The position numbers were made by a program, and so were the translations under genes. A model generated the notes under the pieces. That model was not told where the DNA came from and ran no database searches. It worked only from the letters and a program-made list of their open reading frames with translations. DNA of 33,101 bases from positions 1 to 33,101 of the forward strand of contig CAIXHD010000315.1 in assembly GCA_903919065.1 (NCBI GenBank). The letters run 5' to 3'. Every line of letters begins with the position of its first letter. Within the stretch, counting starts at the first letter, position 1. Shown piece by piece: positions 22,107 through 30,147 of this stretch. Source of the DNA: an uncultured Bacteroidota bacterium. GTDB taxonomy: Bacteria > Bacteroidota > Bacteroidia > Bacteroidales > UBA12481.

Positions 22107-23663
22107 ATGAAAAAGCATCTACCATTTATTTTCTTGTGCGCAGGGCTGCTGTTCTGCGCCGGTGCATTTGCACAGGAAGTGCGCGAGTACGATAATTGCA
22201 CAAGCATTATCGTTGGAAAAAAGGCCTCGGCGGATGGTTCAACCATGACCTCGCATTCGTGCGACAGCGGATCTGACCGTACCTGGATCAATGTGGTTCC
22301 CCATCAGAAACATCCATCGGGATCGATGTGCCCGGTGTATCTGGAGCCCAAGGAAACCAAGCGTCCAAATGATCCCGACCGGGTGGAGACCGGCACCATT
22401 CCGCAGGTGGCCGAGACTTTTGCATACATCAACACTGCCTATCCGGTGATGAATGAATATCAGCTGGCAATCGGTGAAACCACCTTTGGAGGCAAGCATG
22501 AGCTGGTATCTGAAAATGGTATACTCGACTGTCCGGAGCTTTACCGGCTGGCATTGGAACGAGCTAAGACGAGTCGTGAGGCCATCAGGATAATTGATAA
22601 ACTAACCAAGGAATATGGTTATAACGATGCCGGCGAATGCTTCACTTTTGCTGATCCGCAGGAAACCTGGCACTTTGAGATTCTGGGTCCGGGCAAAGGC
22701 AAAAAGGGGGCTGTCTGGGCAGCGGTCAGAATACCGGATGACGAAGTGGGAGTATCGGCAAATGCCAGTCGGATACGTACTTTGAACCTGAAAGACCCCG
22801 ATAATTACATGGCCTCCGATAATGTATTCTCGCTGGCTGAGGAGCTGGGTTACTGGGATTCCAAGAGTGGCAAGCCTTTTGAATTTTGCTATGCCTATGC
22901 CGACCGCAACAGCATGGGTTGCCGCAGGCGTGAGTGGAGAGTGCTGAGCCTGGTGGCTCCATCGCTGAGACTGGATCCGAATGGCGAGAATTTCCCCATG
23001 TCGGTTAAAGCCGAAAAGAAAATATCCGTGCAGGATATGCTGGTAATGTTCCGGAATTATTATCAGGATACCCCTTTCGACATGACTGGCAGTCTGACGG
23101 TAATTGACCGTACCGGCAAGGTGGCAAAAAGCCCGGTAGCCAATCCGTTCATGACCGGTGACCTTCGCAACCTGCTGAAAGTTCCGGGGGAGCGCACAAT
23201 CTGCTGCCCGCGGGCCACCTATCTGCAGGTTACACAATCGCGGAGCTGGATGCCCGACGCGATCGGGGGAGTAGTATGGCTGGGTTACGACAATCCGGCT
23301 ACAACCCCGCATACCCCTTTCTATTGTGGTATAACGGCAATGCCCGATTCATACATGGTCGACGGACGCCGGCAGTTTAACCGTGAATCGGCCTGGTGGG
23401 CCTTCCGGCAGGTTAGCCAGCTATGCATGATGCGTTATCAGCCTATGAGCAAAGATGTTGAGGTAGTATGGAAAGAGATTGAAGACAAGGCATTTGCCAA
23501 TCAGAAATCCTTTGAGGAGGAGATGCTTAATCTTTACAAGAGTGATCCCGTCAAAGCGAAAGCTGCACTTACAAAGTATTGTATCGATATAGCTAATTCT
23601 TCTGTATCAAGATATTGGAAACTGAACGAGGAGCTTTGGGGCAAGTATACGAACAGCTTTTAA
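22107..23663 (+). CDS. Exported C69-family dipeptidase, paralogue 2
   Basis: A 518-residue paralogue of the preceding gene. The signal peptide (1-23, ending AFAQ) is followed by DNCTSIIVGKKASADGS, making Cys31 the expected nucleophile after processing. Shared segments with paralogue 1 include GETTFGGKH, ECFTFADPQETWHFEILG, KKGAVWAAVRIPDD and IGGVVWLGYDNPA. It lacks an approximately 35-residue Ala/Pro-rich stretch and part of the C-terminal region of its neighbour. The ATG at 22107 is chosen because codons upstream lie in a short repeat. It ends 14 nt from the stop of a convergent ATPase gene, with no visible terminator between them. Confidence 0.92.
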   Translation: MKKHLPFIFLCAGLLFCAGAFAQEVREYDNCTSIIVGKKASADGSTMTSHSCDSGSDRTWINVVPHQKHPSGSMCPVYLEPKETKRPNDPDRVETGTIPQVAETFAYINTAYPVMNEYQLAIGETTFGGKHELVSENGILDCPELYRLALERAKTSREAIRIIDKLTKEYGYNDAGECFTFADPQETWHFEILGPGKGKKGAVWAAVRIPDDEVGVSANASRIRTLNLKDPDNYMASDNVFSLAEELGYWDSKSGKPFEFCYAYADRNSMGCRRREWRVLSLVAPSLRLDPNGENFPMSVKAEKKISVQDMLVMFRNYYQDTPFDMTGSLTVIDRTGKVAKSPVANPFMTGDLRNLLKVPGERTICCPRATYLQVTQSRSWMPDAIGGVVWLGYDNPATTPHTPFYCGITAMPDSYMVDGRRQFNRESAWWAFRQVSQLCMMRYQPMSKDVEVVWKEIEDKAFANQKSFEEEMLNLYKSDPVKAKAALTKYCIDIANSSVSRYWKLNEELWGKYTNSF

Positions 23664-23677
23664 ATCGCACCGAAGGG

Positions 23678-24946
23678 TTAAAGTATCGCTGCCAGATTCC
23701 ATGCCTGGATATTGCCTATGCCTTCGTTTGATTCCAGCAAAACTTCATCAACAGACACTACATACTTTTCAAAATTGTCCGGTACAGCCTTTAAAGAAGA
23801 ATATTCACGTTCAATGGTTTCAGTATCCTTGAGCGTATACGCGCATTGCAGATAAACCGTCCTGGCTGCTTTTTTTGCCACAAAATCGATCTCCTTATTC
23901 CGCAGGGTACCCATATGGATATTGTATCCGGAAAACAATAACTGGAGATATATTGCATTTTCGAGTTTATAGCCGAGCCCGTATTCGAATCCGGGATAGA
24001 GGTAGTTTTTAAAAGACAAATCGTTCAGGTAATATTTGCAGCTTCCACCCAGAGTCTCTTTCCCTCTGATATTAAACCTGTCAACCTTATGAACCAGGAA
24101 CGTACTTTCCATGTATTGGATATAATTGGAAACCGTTTCATAATTTGTTTTTCTCTTTTTCGCGGCAAAATAATTCACAATACTGGTAACAGATATAAGG
24201 TTGGAGGCATTGTTTACCAAAAAAACGAAAATATCCTCTAACATCCTGGCATCTTTGACATTATATCGTTGGATGATATCCTTAAGAAGTACGGTGTCTT
24301 TTACGGCTGACAGGTAATGCCGCTTAATTTCATCGTTGGGTAAATGAAAAAGCTCAGGCATGCCACCTGTCTGCAAGTATTCAAGATAGGTAGATCTTGA
24401 TGGCTGAAGTTCTTTTGCCAGTAAAAATTCCTGATAAATAAATGGCTGTACATTAACCTGTAAATACCTCCCGGACAGGAGGGAAGCCAATTCACCCGAC
24501 AGCAGCTGAGAGTTTGACCCCGTTATAAACACTTCATAATCATCGACGAAACTTTGAGAACAGGATGCAGCAAATCGCTCCCAACCCTCAATGTCCTGAA
24601 TTTCATCAATAAAAAGGAAGACTTTACCACTGGGTTGCAACCCGGCTTTATATTCATTTAATAATTCATTCAGATCGTTATAGTTTGCCAGGAAATCAAA
24701 GTCGGTAAATTCCTTATTTATATATAATACGTTATGTGGATTGATACCATTTTCCACCAACCTTGAAATCATTTGCCGAAGAATGTAGCTTTTCCCCGCC
24801 CTCCGTTGACCGGCGATCACCTTAATCAATCTGTTACCGCTAAATTCTGTAATTCGATCAATGTAAGCGGATCTGATAATACCAAGATCAGGAAAGACAC
24901 CCTCCCAGAAATTGTATTTTGCTATTTGTGTAATTTTTTCGGTCAC
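23678..24946 (-). CDS. AAA-type ATPase with DUF4143 domain
   Basis: About 422 residues. An N-terminal P-loop ATPase has Walker A AGQRRAGKSY (about 45-54), Walker B VFLFIDEIQ and a sensor region VFITGSNSQLLSGE. The C-terminal DUF4143 part contains ENAIYLQLL and the nuclease-like GTLRNKEIDFVAKK...YLQCAYTL pattern. Such proteins are widespread and poorly understood; some resemble toxin-linked or defence ATPases. The frame has no ATG before Walker A. TTG at 24991 overlaps a promoter, whereas GTG at 24946 lies just after the predicted transcription start and is chosen. It is convergent with the C69 genes and appears to be a separate, possibly mobile, single-gene unit. Function not assigned. Confidence 0.82.
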   Translation of the reverse strand: MTEKITQIAKYNFWEGVFPDLGIIRSAYIDRITEFSGNRLIKVIAGQRRAGKSYILRQMISRLVENGINPHNVLYINKEFTDFDFLANYNDLNELLNEYKAGLQPSGKVFLFIDEIQDIEGWERFAASCSQSFVDDYEVFITGSNSQLLSGELASLLSGRYLQVNVQPFIYQEFLLAKELQPSRSTYLEYLQTGGMPELFHLPNDEIKRHYLSAVKDTVLLKDIIQRYNVKDARMLEDIFVFLVNNASNLISVTSIVNYFAAKKRKTNYETVSNYIQYMESTFLVHKVDRFNIRGKETLGGSCKYYLNDLSFKNYLYPGFEYGLGYKLENAIYLQLLFSGYNIHMGTLRNKEIDFVAKKAARTVYLQCAYTLKDTETIEREYSSLKAVPDNFEKYVVSVDEVLLESNEGIGNIQAWNLAAIL

Positions 24947-24961
24947 AACTGAATATTTTAA

Positions 24962-24992
24962 CAAAATTACAATATTTTCTGATACAACCAAA
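24962..24992 (-). promoter_or_regulatory. Bacteroidota-type promoter for the DUF4143 ATPase
   Basis: Minus strand TTTG (24992-24989), a 19-nt spacer, then TAATTTTG (24969-24962), an exact TTTG-N19-TAnnTTTG match. Predicted start near 24955, leaving a leader of about 9 nt before GTG 24946. The region is AT-rich, so a chance match is possible. Confidence 0.55.
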
Positions 24993-24998
24993 TAAATT

Positions 24999-25120
24999 GA
25001 GATTCGATGACCAATGTTGAATTTTGAATTATCAAGATCAAGGACCTACAGAGCACATGAAACTATGAGCCCACTTGACTTTGTGATTTTATAATTCAAA
25101 ATTGGCCCTGGAGCCTCATC
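24999..25120 (+). repeat. Dispersed ~90-bp element, copy B, with inverted ends
   Basis: Begins GAGATTCGATGACCAATGTT; CCCACTTGACTTTGTGATTT at 25070-25089 matches copy A, and the end 25090-25120 matches copy C inverted. The two ends form an imperfect inverted repeat (CCAATxTTGAATT ... AATTCAAAATTGG). It fills the gap between the ATPase promoter and the fucosidase stop. Confidence 0.8.
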
Positions 25121-25133
25121 TTTCTTTCGTCCT

Positions 25134-26870
25134 CTATTCGTATACCACCCTCTTCAGGGTAATGTTCCCCATCGTTTGGCCCGGCTTTGTGCGGACCAGA
25201 ACTTTGAATATTGTTGGGAAATCATCGGCTTTGTCGGTCTGCTGCGAACGGGTTAACCGGAAGGCCCATCCGTCCTTGATTTTTTCAATGGCCTGGGGTA
25301 GATTTTTGCCATACATCTCCACCTGCCAATCCTTGAATTCCAAGCCCCAGTCCTTGCTCCAGTCGTAGGAGACCATTTCGAAACTGAGGGTATACTGACC
25401 GATGAATTTGATATAGGGGGTAAGATCGAGACGGAATTCCTTCCAATCGTCGCTAAAAGTTTCCCGGTTCCATGAACCGATGGTAGTGGTATTTTTTGCG
25501 GCATCAGCAACACCCGCCTTTTGTTGGTATCCTTCGATAAAAAAAGCTGAGAATGTTTTTATCACCGGTTCAGCGGCGGATTCTGTCACGGTCAAACGCA
25601 TTTTGGTAATTGTTTTCCCTTCAAAAGGATCGATACGCTTTTGCCCCACGGAACTGCCTTCCGACATTAGCACCCATTTGCCGTTTTCCAGACCTTCAAT
25701 TGAATACTTTCTGATACGCTGACCGAAGGCCAGATCTTCTTGTATAACAGCATGATTTACCAGTAAAGATTTGCCAAAATCCATGATCAGCTCTGATCCT
25801 TTTCCTGATATAGTTTTTATTGGCGAGCCAAAGCGCCGCTGGATCTCATCCCCCAACCCTTTATAAGCTTTCAAATGTGATTCAGGTATAAGACCGGTAG
25901 TATCGGGGGTGGAGTTAAGGAGCATCACGGCACCCCGGCCAACTGTCCGGTAATAGACATCTATGAGCTGTTCCTGAGTCAGGATGAACTTATCGGTACC
26001 AGGTGCCCAGAACCACTTGTGACCATTATTCGCCAGCAGTGGCAGATCGATCTCAACAGGCGCATAGGCATCGCCGGTGGGGTCAGAATGCAAGGCAGTA
26101 GAAATACCTGTTGCCAGATCGGCCTTTTTCAGCGTATACCAGTTGGGATAAGGTGCAATGCCGCTTTCATTACCCACCCATCGAATGGTGGCCTGAGGGC
26201 CCTGAAAAACCACTGCATCAGAAGCATATTTTTTAAGGATATCCGAGACATCGATAATACAGCTGCCATCGAACCACACCTCCCGCATTTGACCATATTG
26301 ACTGAGTACCTCCGTGAGCTGCTGCCGGAAAACCTGGTTGTATGCCTCCTGTTTGGCAGGATCCTTTGTTTTCCCTCCGCTGCCAATTCCGGCGCCCCAC
26401 TTTTCATCGCCCGGATAGATGTATACGCCAAGATCGAGCCCGTACTTTTTGCACGATTCCGATAACATTCTAAGCACATCGCCCTTGCCATTCATCCAGG
26501 GAATATGGCTCACTCCATATTCCGTGGTTTTTGTCTGCCACCAGCAAAATCCTCCGGTATGTTTTGCCACGAAAACAATCAGTTTGGCTCCCCAGGATTT
26601 AGCCGCCTGGCACCACTGGTCGGTGTTGAGCTTATCCGGGTTCATCCTCGACAAAGGAAGAGAGAGATCATCATATTCGCGGTTTGTCCAGGTGGTCGGA
26701 TTGTAGTGAATGAACATGGACTGCTCATAATTCTGCCAGCGCAACTGTGGTACCGAAGGCAAAGGAACGGAAGATTTTTGGGCATTGACAAGAGTCGGGA
26801 GGGACAAAAGTACAATGGCAATAATCGATATGACTTTGGTTTTCAGTAAAACCCTACGTACTAATTTCAT
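25134..26870 (-). CDS. Secreted GH29 alpha-L-fucosidase
   Basis: A 578-residue exported glycosidase that removes alpha-L-fucose from glycans. Signal peptide 1-30 (ending TLVNAQ); GH29 barrel about 40-345 with FIHYNPTTWTNREYDD, FVAKHTGGFCWW (residues 100-111) and EVWFDG, whose Asp201 is the expected nucleophile. The C-terminal part has a beta-sandwich with GKSLLVNHAVIQEDL and RIRKYSIEG (F5/8-type binding domain, about 370-450) and a final beta-rich domain. The ATG at 26870 is preferred over the in-frame TTG at 26876. No fucose isomerase or kinase is nearby. The FucP-like permease about 19 kb away could take up the product but is not linked to this gene. Confidence 0.92.
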   Translation of the reverse strand: MKLVRRVLLKTKVISIIAIVLLSLPTLVNAQKSSVPLPSVPQLRWQNYEQSMFIHYNPTTWTNREYDDLSLPLSRMNPDKLNTDQWCQAAKSWGAKLIVFVAKHTGGFCWWQTKTTEYGVSHIPWMNGKGDVLRMLSESCKKYGLDLGVYIYPGDEKWGAGIGSGGKTKDPAKQEAYNQVFRQQLTEVLSQYGQMREVWFDGSCIIDVSDILKKYASDAVVFQGPQATIRWVGNESGIAPYPNWYTLKKADLATGISTALHSDPTGDAYAPVEIDLPLLANNGHKWFWAPGTDKFILTQEQLIDVYYRTVGRGAVMLLNSTPDTTGLIPESHLKAYKGLGDEIQRRFGSPIKTISGKGSELIMDFGKSLLVNHAVIQEDLAFGQRIRKYSIEGLENGKWVLMSEGSSVGQKRIDPFEGKTITKMRLTVTESAAEPVIKTFSAFFIEGYQQKAGVADAAKNTTTIGSWNRETFSDDWKEFRLDLTPYIKFIGQYTLSFEMVSYDWSKDWGLEFKDWQVEMYGKNLPQAIEKIKDGWAFRLTRSQQTDKADDFPTIFKVLVRTKPGQTMGNITLKRVVYE

Positions 26871-26928
26871 ATGCAACAGACTTATTATGTAATATTTACC
26901 ATTTGGTCTTGATCAATTTCGCGATTAG

Positions 26929-26960
26929 GGACGAGATCCCGTTTTTCAACGGGATGACAC
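26929..26960 (-). repeat. GTCATCCC hairpin repeat, copy 2
   Basis: Stem ATCCCGTT-TTTC-AACGGGAT (26936-26955) flanked by GGGACGAG and GACAC. On the minus strand it starts GTCATCCC and ends CTCGTCCC, like the element at 20259-20288. Confidence 0.65.
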
Positions 26961-26979
26961 TTCTTTCGATCTTTCTTTC

Positions 26980-27025
26980 GTCAACCGATCTTCTTCTTCG
27001 TCACCCGTCACCTGTCACCGGTCAC
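26980..27025 (+). repeat. CTTCTTCTTCG repeat plus heptamer array GTCACCN
   Basis: GTCAACCGATCTTCTTCTTC is followed by GTCACCC, GTCACCT, GTCACCG and a partial GTCAC (27000-27025). The array runs up to the stop codon of the drug transporter at 27022. Confidence 0.8.
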
Positions 27026-28407
27026 AATTTCTGACCCCTCCCCCTCGCCAGAGAGGCCCAGATTCCGATCAGGCTCAACACTATAAATATCGCAAACGTG
27101 ATCGTCACGGAATGCAGGAAAGCGGGTTCATTCACTTTGGAAATCTTATCGGATCCGATAAAAATGTGGAGCACTAGGGTAGCAATACCCATGCTCACCA
27201 TCTGACCGGTCATCCTCATTGTGGCAACAGTAGCCGAAGCAACTCCGAGATATTTCTTTTCCACAGAACTCATCACGGCATTAGTATTAGGCGAGGAGAA
27301 CAATCCGAAACCAATACCCAGGAGCACCAGGCAGGCGATAAGATAGGCATTGGAAGTATCCCCATTTAATGGCAATAGCAATACCAGTCCAACCGCTATC
27401 ACTCCCATGCCCATGGATGACAGCATGCCCGGCCGGTATTTATCGGAAAGCTTGCCGGAAAAGGAAGCTACCAGCGCCATCATCATGGGTTGGGCTATGA
27501 GCATGAAGCCCGCATCACGGGGAGACAGTCCCTTTACATACTGGAGATACAGGCTAAGTACAAATGTCACTGCAAAGGTGGTGGCATAGTTGATCAGGGC
27601 GGCCAGGTTCGACATGGCAAACAATCGGTTGCCAAAAAAGAGCTGCATATTGAAGACCGGGAAAGGAGTTTTTACCTCCACTCTGTAGAATGTCAGCAGA
27701 CCAATCACTCCAAAGATTACCAGACCAATAGCTAACGGATCGGGCATTTTTGAGAATCCATACATAAAGGCCGACATGGATACAATATAAATAATCGAGC
27801 CCAGGTAGTCGAATGCCTCACTTTTCGCCTCCTTCCAATCGGTTTTTATCACCAGGGCAGCTGCTATGGCAACAAACAAGCCAAATGGTATAGTCACATA
27901 AAAGATGCTCCGCCAGCCGAATGTCTGGGTCAGGATTCCGCCAAGCACCGGTGCAACCGATAAGCCCAGGTACACTGCAGTTACGTTAATACCGATTGCT
28001 TTGCCCCGCTGGTTTGGGGGGAAAACCGCCGTAATAATCGCCATATTGGTACCAAACATCATTGCACTGCCAATCCCCTGCAATATTCTGAAAATGATGA
28101 GGGTAGTAGAATCCTTGGATAACGCGCAAAGAATGGATCCCGCTACGACTATGAGGTTTCCTATGATGAAAATCTTAACACGCCCGATGATATCTGCCAG
28201 TTTTCCGAGCGGCACCAGCAAAACTGCCGATGATAACAGGAATGACATGGCCATCCAACTCATGGTAATTGCATTCATCCCCAGCTCCTTACTCATGCTG
28301 GGAAGCGCAATATTTACAGATGCTCCCAGAAAAGGAGCGACAAATGAACTGATCATCATCAATGAAAGAATGAAATTCTTCCGTTTCGCTATTTCCTCGT
28401 GATCCAT
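27022..28407 (-). CDS. Multidrug MFS transporter, DHA2 (EmrB/QacA) family
   Basis: A 461-residue membrane protein with 13-14 helices. The first loop has GKLADIIGRVKIFIIG (motif A), helix 4 carries RILQGIGSAMMFGTN (motif B with Arg), and helix 5 has the antiporter motif C in GLSVAPVLGGILT. These identify a proton-driven drug or metabolite exporter of the DHA2 group. No HlyD-type membrane fusion partner is adjacent. It is divergent from an ABC exporter gene pair, with 83 nt between the starts, so the two export units may share regulation, although no repressor gene is nearby. The substrate is unknown. Confidence 0.9.
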   Translation of the reverse strand: MDHEEIAKRKNFILSLMMISSFVAPFLGASVNIALPSMSKELGMNAITMSWMAMSFLLSSAVLLVPLGKLADIIGRVKIFIIGNLIVVAGSILCALSKDSTTLIIFRILQGIGSAMMFGTNMAIITAVFPPNQRGKAIGINVTAVYLGLSVAPVLGGILTQTFGWRSIFYVTIPFGLFVAIAAALVIKTDWKEAKSEAFDYLGSIIYIVSMSAFMYGFSKMPDPLAIGLVIFGVIGLLTFYRVEVKTPFPVFNMQLFFGNRLFAMSNLAALINYATTFAVTFVLSLYLQYVKGLSPRDAGFMLIAQPMMMALVASFSGKLSDKYRPGMLSSMGMGVIAVGLVLLLPLNGDTSNAYLIACLVLLGIGFGLFSSPNTNAVMSSVEKKYLGVASATVATMRMTGQMVSMGIATLVLHIFIGSDKISKVNEPAFLHSVTITFAIFIVLSLIGIWASLARGRGQKL

Positions 28408-28454
28408 CTTGAGTAAAATATTTCAATAAAAAACAATCTTATCATTGATCTGTT

Positions 28455-28462
28455 TAAGTTTG
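28455..28462 (+). promoter_or_regulatory. Possible -7 element before the ABC exporter
   Basis: TAAGTTTG, an exact TAnnTTTG match 28 nt before the ATG at 28491. No TTTG box at the standard distance, so partial support. Confidence 0.35.
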
Positions 28463-28490
28463 CACCGCTAAAAATAGGCTTTTCGAATCA

Positions 28491-29306
28491 ATGAAAACAA
28501 TTATCGAAGCACAAGGATTAACCAAAGTATACAAGGGCGGTATTCTGGCCGTAGACAATGTAAGCTTTGCGGTTAATGAAGGCGAAATTTTTGGCTTCCT
28601 GGGTCCCAACGGGGCGGGCAAGTCAACCACCATTGCCCTGCTCACCACGCTGTTGAGTCCAACCAAGGGAACCGCCACCATCAATGGTATCGATATTACT
28701 AAGCATGCCTACCAGGCAAGGCTGGAACTGGGATTTGTATCACAGGACCTGGCCGTGGAGGATGTACTTACCGGCTATGATAACCTGAGGCTCCAGGCAG
28801 GTTTTTATCATCTCACACGCACCGAGGTTCATGACAGGATTGCCGAGGTATTGAAAATGGTTGATCTCACGGCTCGCGCAAAAGATAAAGTGGAAACCTA
28901 CTCAGGCGGCATGCGCAAGCGGCTGGATATTGCCTGCGGACTGATTCACCGGCCACGTATCTTATTTCTGGATGAGCCAACTCTCGGTCTGGATATACAA
29001 ACCCGCCGCGAAATCTGGAAATATGTGAACACCCTGCGTGAAAAGAATAAGATGACCATCTTCCTGACCACGCATTACATGGATGAGGCCGATTCACTCT
29101 GCGACCGGATCGCGATTATCGACCGGGGGGTGATCAAAACGCTCGATACCCCATCAGCATTAAAAGAGGCAATTAAACACGAGGTACCTAATCCAACCCT
29201 CGATGATGTTTTCCTGCATTATACAGGGAAGGAGATGAGGGAAGATTTTACCAGCAAGGAAGAATCTTTTAAGGCAAGAAATAATATCAGGAGGGCAAGA
29301 AGATGA
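28491..29306 (+). CDS. ABC-2 exporter ATPase (DrrA/CcmA-like)
   Basis: A 271-residue ATP-binding subunit. Walker A is GPNGAGKST, the Q-loop is FVSQDLAVED, the signature is YSGGMRKRLD, Walker B is RILFLDEPTLGLD and the switch His is in FLTTHYMDEAD. The closing segment PTLDDVFLHYTG is typical of DrrA-type drug or antibiotic export ATPases. The last about 25 residues are a charged tail (many Arg/Lys/Glu). The stop overlaps the permease start as ATGA, so the two are translationally coupled. Likely exports a small lipophilic molecule; the substrate is unknown. Confidence 0.94.
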   Translation: MKTIIEAQGLTKVYKGGILAVDNVSFAVNEGEIFGFLGPNGAGKSTTIALLTTLLSPTKGTATINGIDITKHAYQARLELGFVSQDLAVEDVLTGYDNLRLQAGFYHLTRTEVHDRIAEVLKMVDLTARAKDKVETYSGGMRKRLDIACGLIHRPRILFLDEPTLGLDIQTRREIWKYVNTLREKNKMTIFLTTHYMDEADSLCDRIAIIDRGVIKTLDTPSALKEAIKHEVPNPTLDDVFLHYTGKEMREDFTSKEESFKARNNIRRARR

Positions 29307-30091
29307 ATGTGAAATTATTGTTATCAGATATTTACTGGGTTTTCTGGCGCGAAATAAAGAAATTCCTGCAGCAAAAAGCCCGGCTGATGATGGTGGTCAT
29401 CCAACCGCTCATCTGGCTGGTACTCATGGGCAATTCCATGTCGGGGCTCACACGGAACCCGCAAGCCGCACAGATGCTTGGGACAGGCAATTACCTGGAT
29501 TTCATGACTCCCGGGATCATGATCATGACAGCACTTTTTGGTGGAGTTTTTGGGGGGATTACGATTGTTTGGGATCGCCGTACCGGCTATCTGAATAAAA
29601 TGCTTGCCGCACCTATTTACCGGGCAGCCATACCACTTGGAAAGCTTTTATCGATAGGACTGCAGACCATGCTTCAGGCTTTGATTATCGTGATCATCGC
29701 ACTTTTTCTCGGCGTTCATTTCAAAACCGGAATCCTTGGAATTGTTGCCTTGCTTGCCATTGCAGGCCTTTTTGGCATTATTATGGGCGGAATTTCGCTG
29801 TCACTATCATCAAGAATAAAATCGATGGAAACGCTGATGGCCGTATCGAACTTTCTGACGATGCCCCTCATGTTCACCAGTAATGCCATGTTTCCGACCA
29901 ATGCTATGCCTGGCTGGCTCAAGGCAATAGCCATGGGTAACCCGGTTTCGTATGCTGTTCATGCCATGCGAACCATTTCAACTCAGGGATGGATCTGGCA
30001 CGATATCCTGCCCGCTCTGGCGGCGCTTTTCGGTATTATGATTCTGATCGTTGCCCTGGCAATCCGTCTGTTCTCGAAATCGGTGAATTAA
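29303..30091 (+). CDS. ABC-2 type permease (DrrB-like)
   Basis: A 262-residue membrane subunit with six helices. An N-terminal amphipathic stretch with WREIKKFLQQKARLMM leads into the first helix (VVIQPLIWLVLMG). The middle has the ABC-2 hallmark DRRTGYLNKMLAAPIYRAAIPLGK coupling region (described by positions about 93-116) and TMPLMFTSNAMFP-like re-entrant helices near the end (residues about 186-200). It pairs with the overlapping ATPase gene to form the exporter. A convergent beta-barrel gene follows, with a shared hairpin between them. Confidence 0.93.
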   Translation: MNVKLLLSDIYWVFWREIKKFLQQKARLMMVVIQPLIWLVLMGNSMSGLTRNPQAAQMLGTGNYLDFMTPGIMIMTALFGGVFGGITIVWDRRTGYLNKMLAAPIYRAAIPLGKLLSIGLQTMLQALIIVIIALFLGVHFKTGILGIVALLAIAGLFGIIMGGISLSLSSRIKSMETLMAVSNFLTMPLMFTSNAMFPTNAMPGWLKAIAMGNPVSYAVHAMRTISTQGWIWHDILPALAALFGIMILIVALAIRLFSKSVN

Positions 30092-30094
30092 AAA

Positions 30095-30126
30095 ACCCCC
30101 GACCGTGCTTTCGCCGGACCGGGGGT
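30095..30126 (-). terminator. Intrinsic terminator between convergent genes
   Basis: Outer stem ACCCCCG / CGGGGGT (7 bp) with an inner CCG/CGG pairing. On the minus strand it is followed by TTTTTT, so it best serves the beta-barrel gene ending at 30148. It may also slow transcription of the ABC genes ending at 30091, though the plus-strand tail is less T-rich. Confidence 0.8.
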
Positions 30127-30147
30127 AATTCATAAATCTTTTCAGGA

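Noticed and set aside
22602-23312. Minus-strand open frame of 236 codons opposite C69 paralogue 2
   Set aside because: Antisense shadow; His/Arg-rich composition without domain structure, whereas the plus strand encodes a conserved dipeptidase.
23664-23677. Terminator between the converging C69 and DUF4143 genes
   Set aside because: Only 14 nt lie between the stops, and no stem-loop is visible there.
15194-25120. The roughly 5-kb spacing of the three dispersed elements as a meaningful period
   Set aside because: Three copies are too few, and their positions simply follow the available gene gaps.
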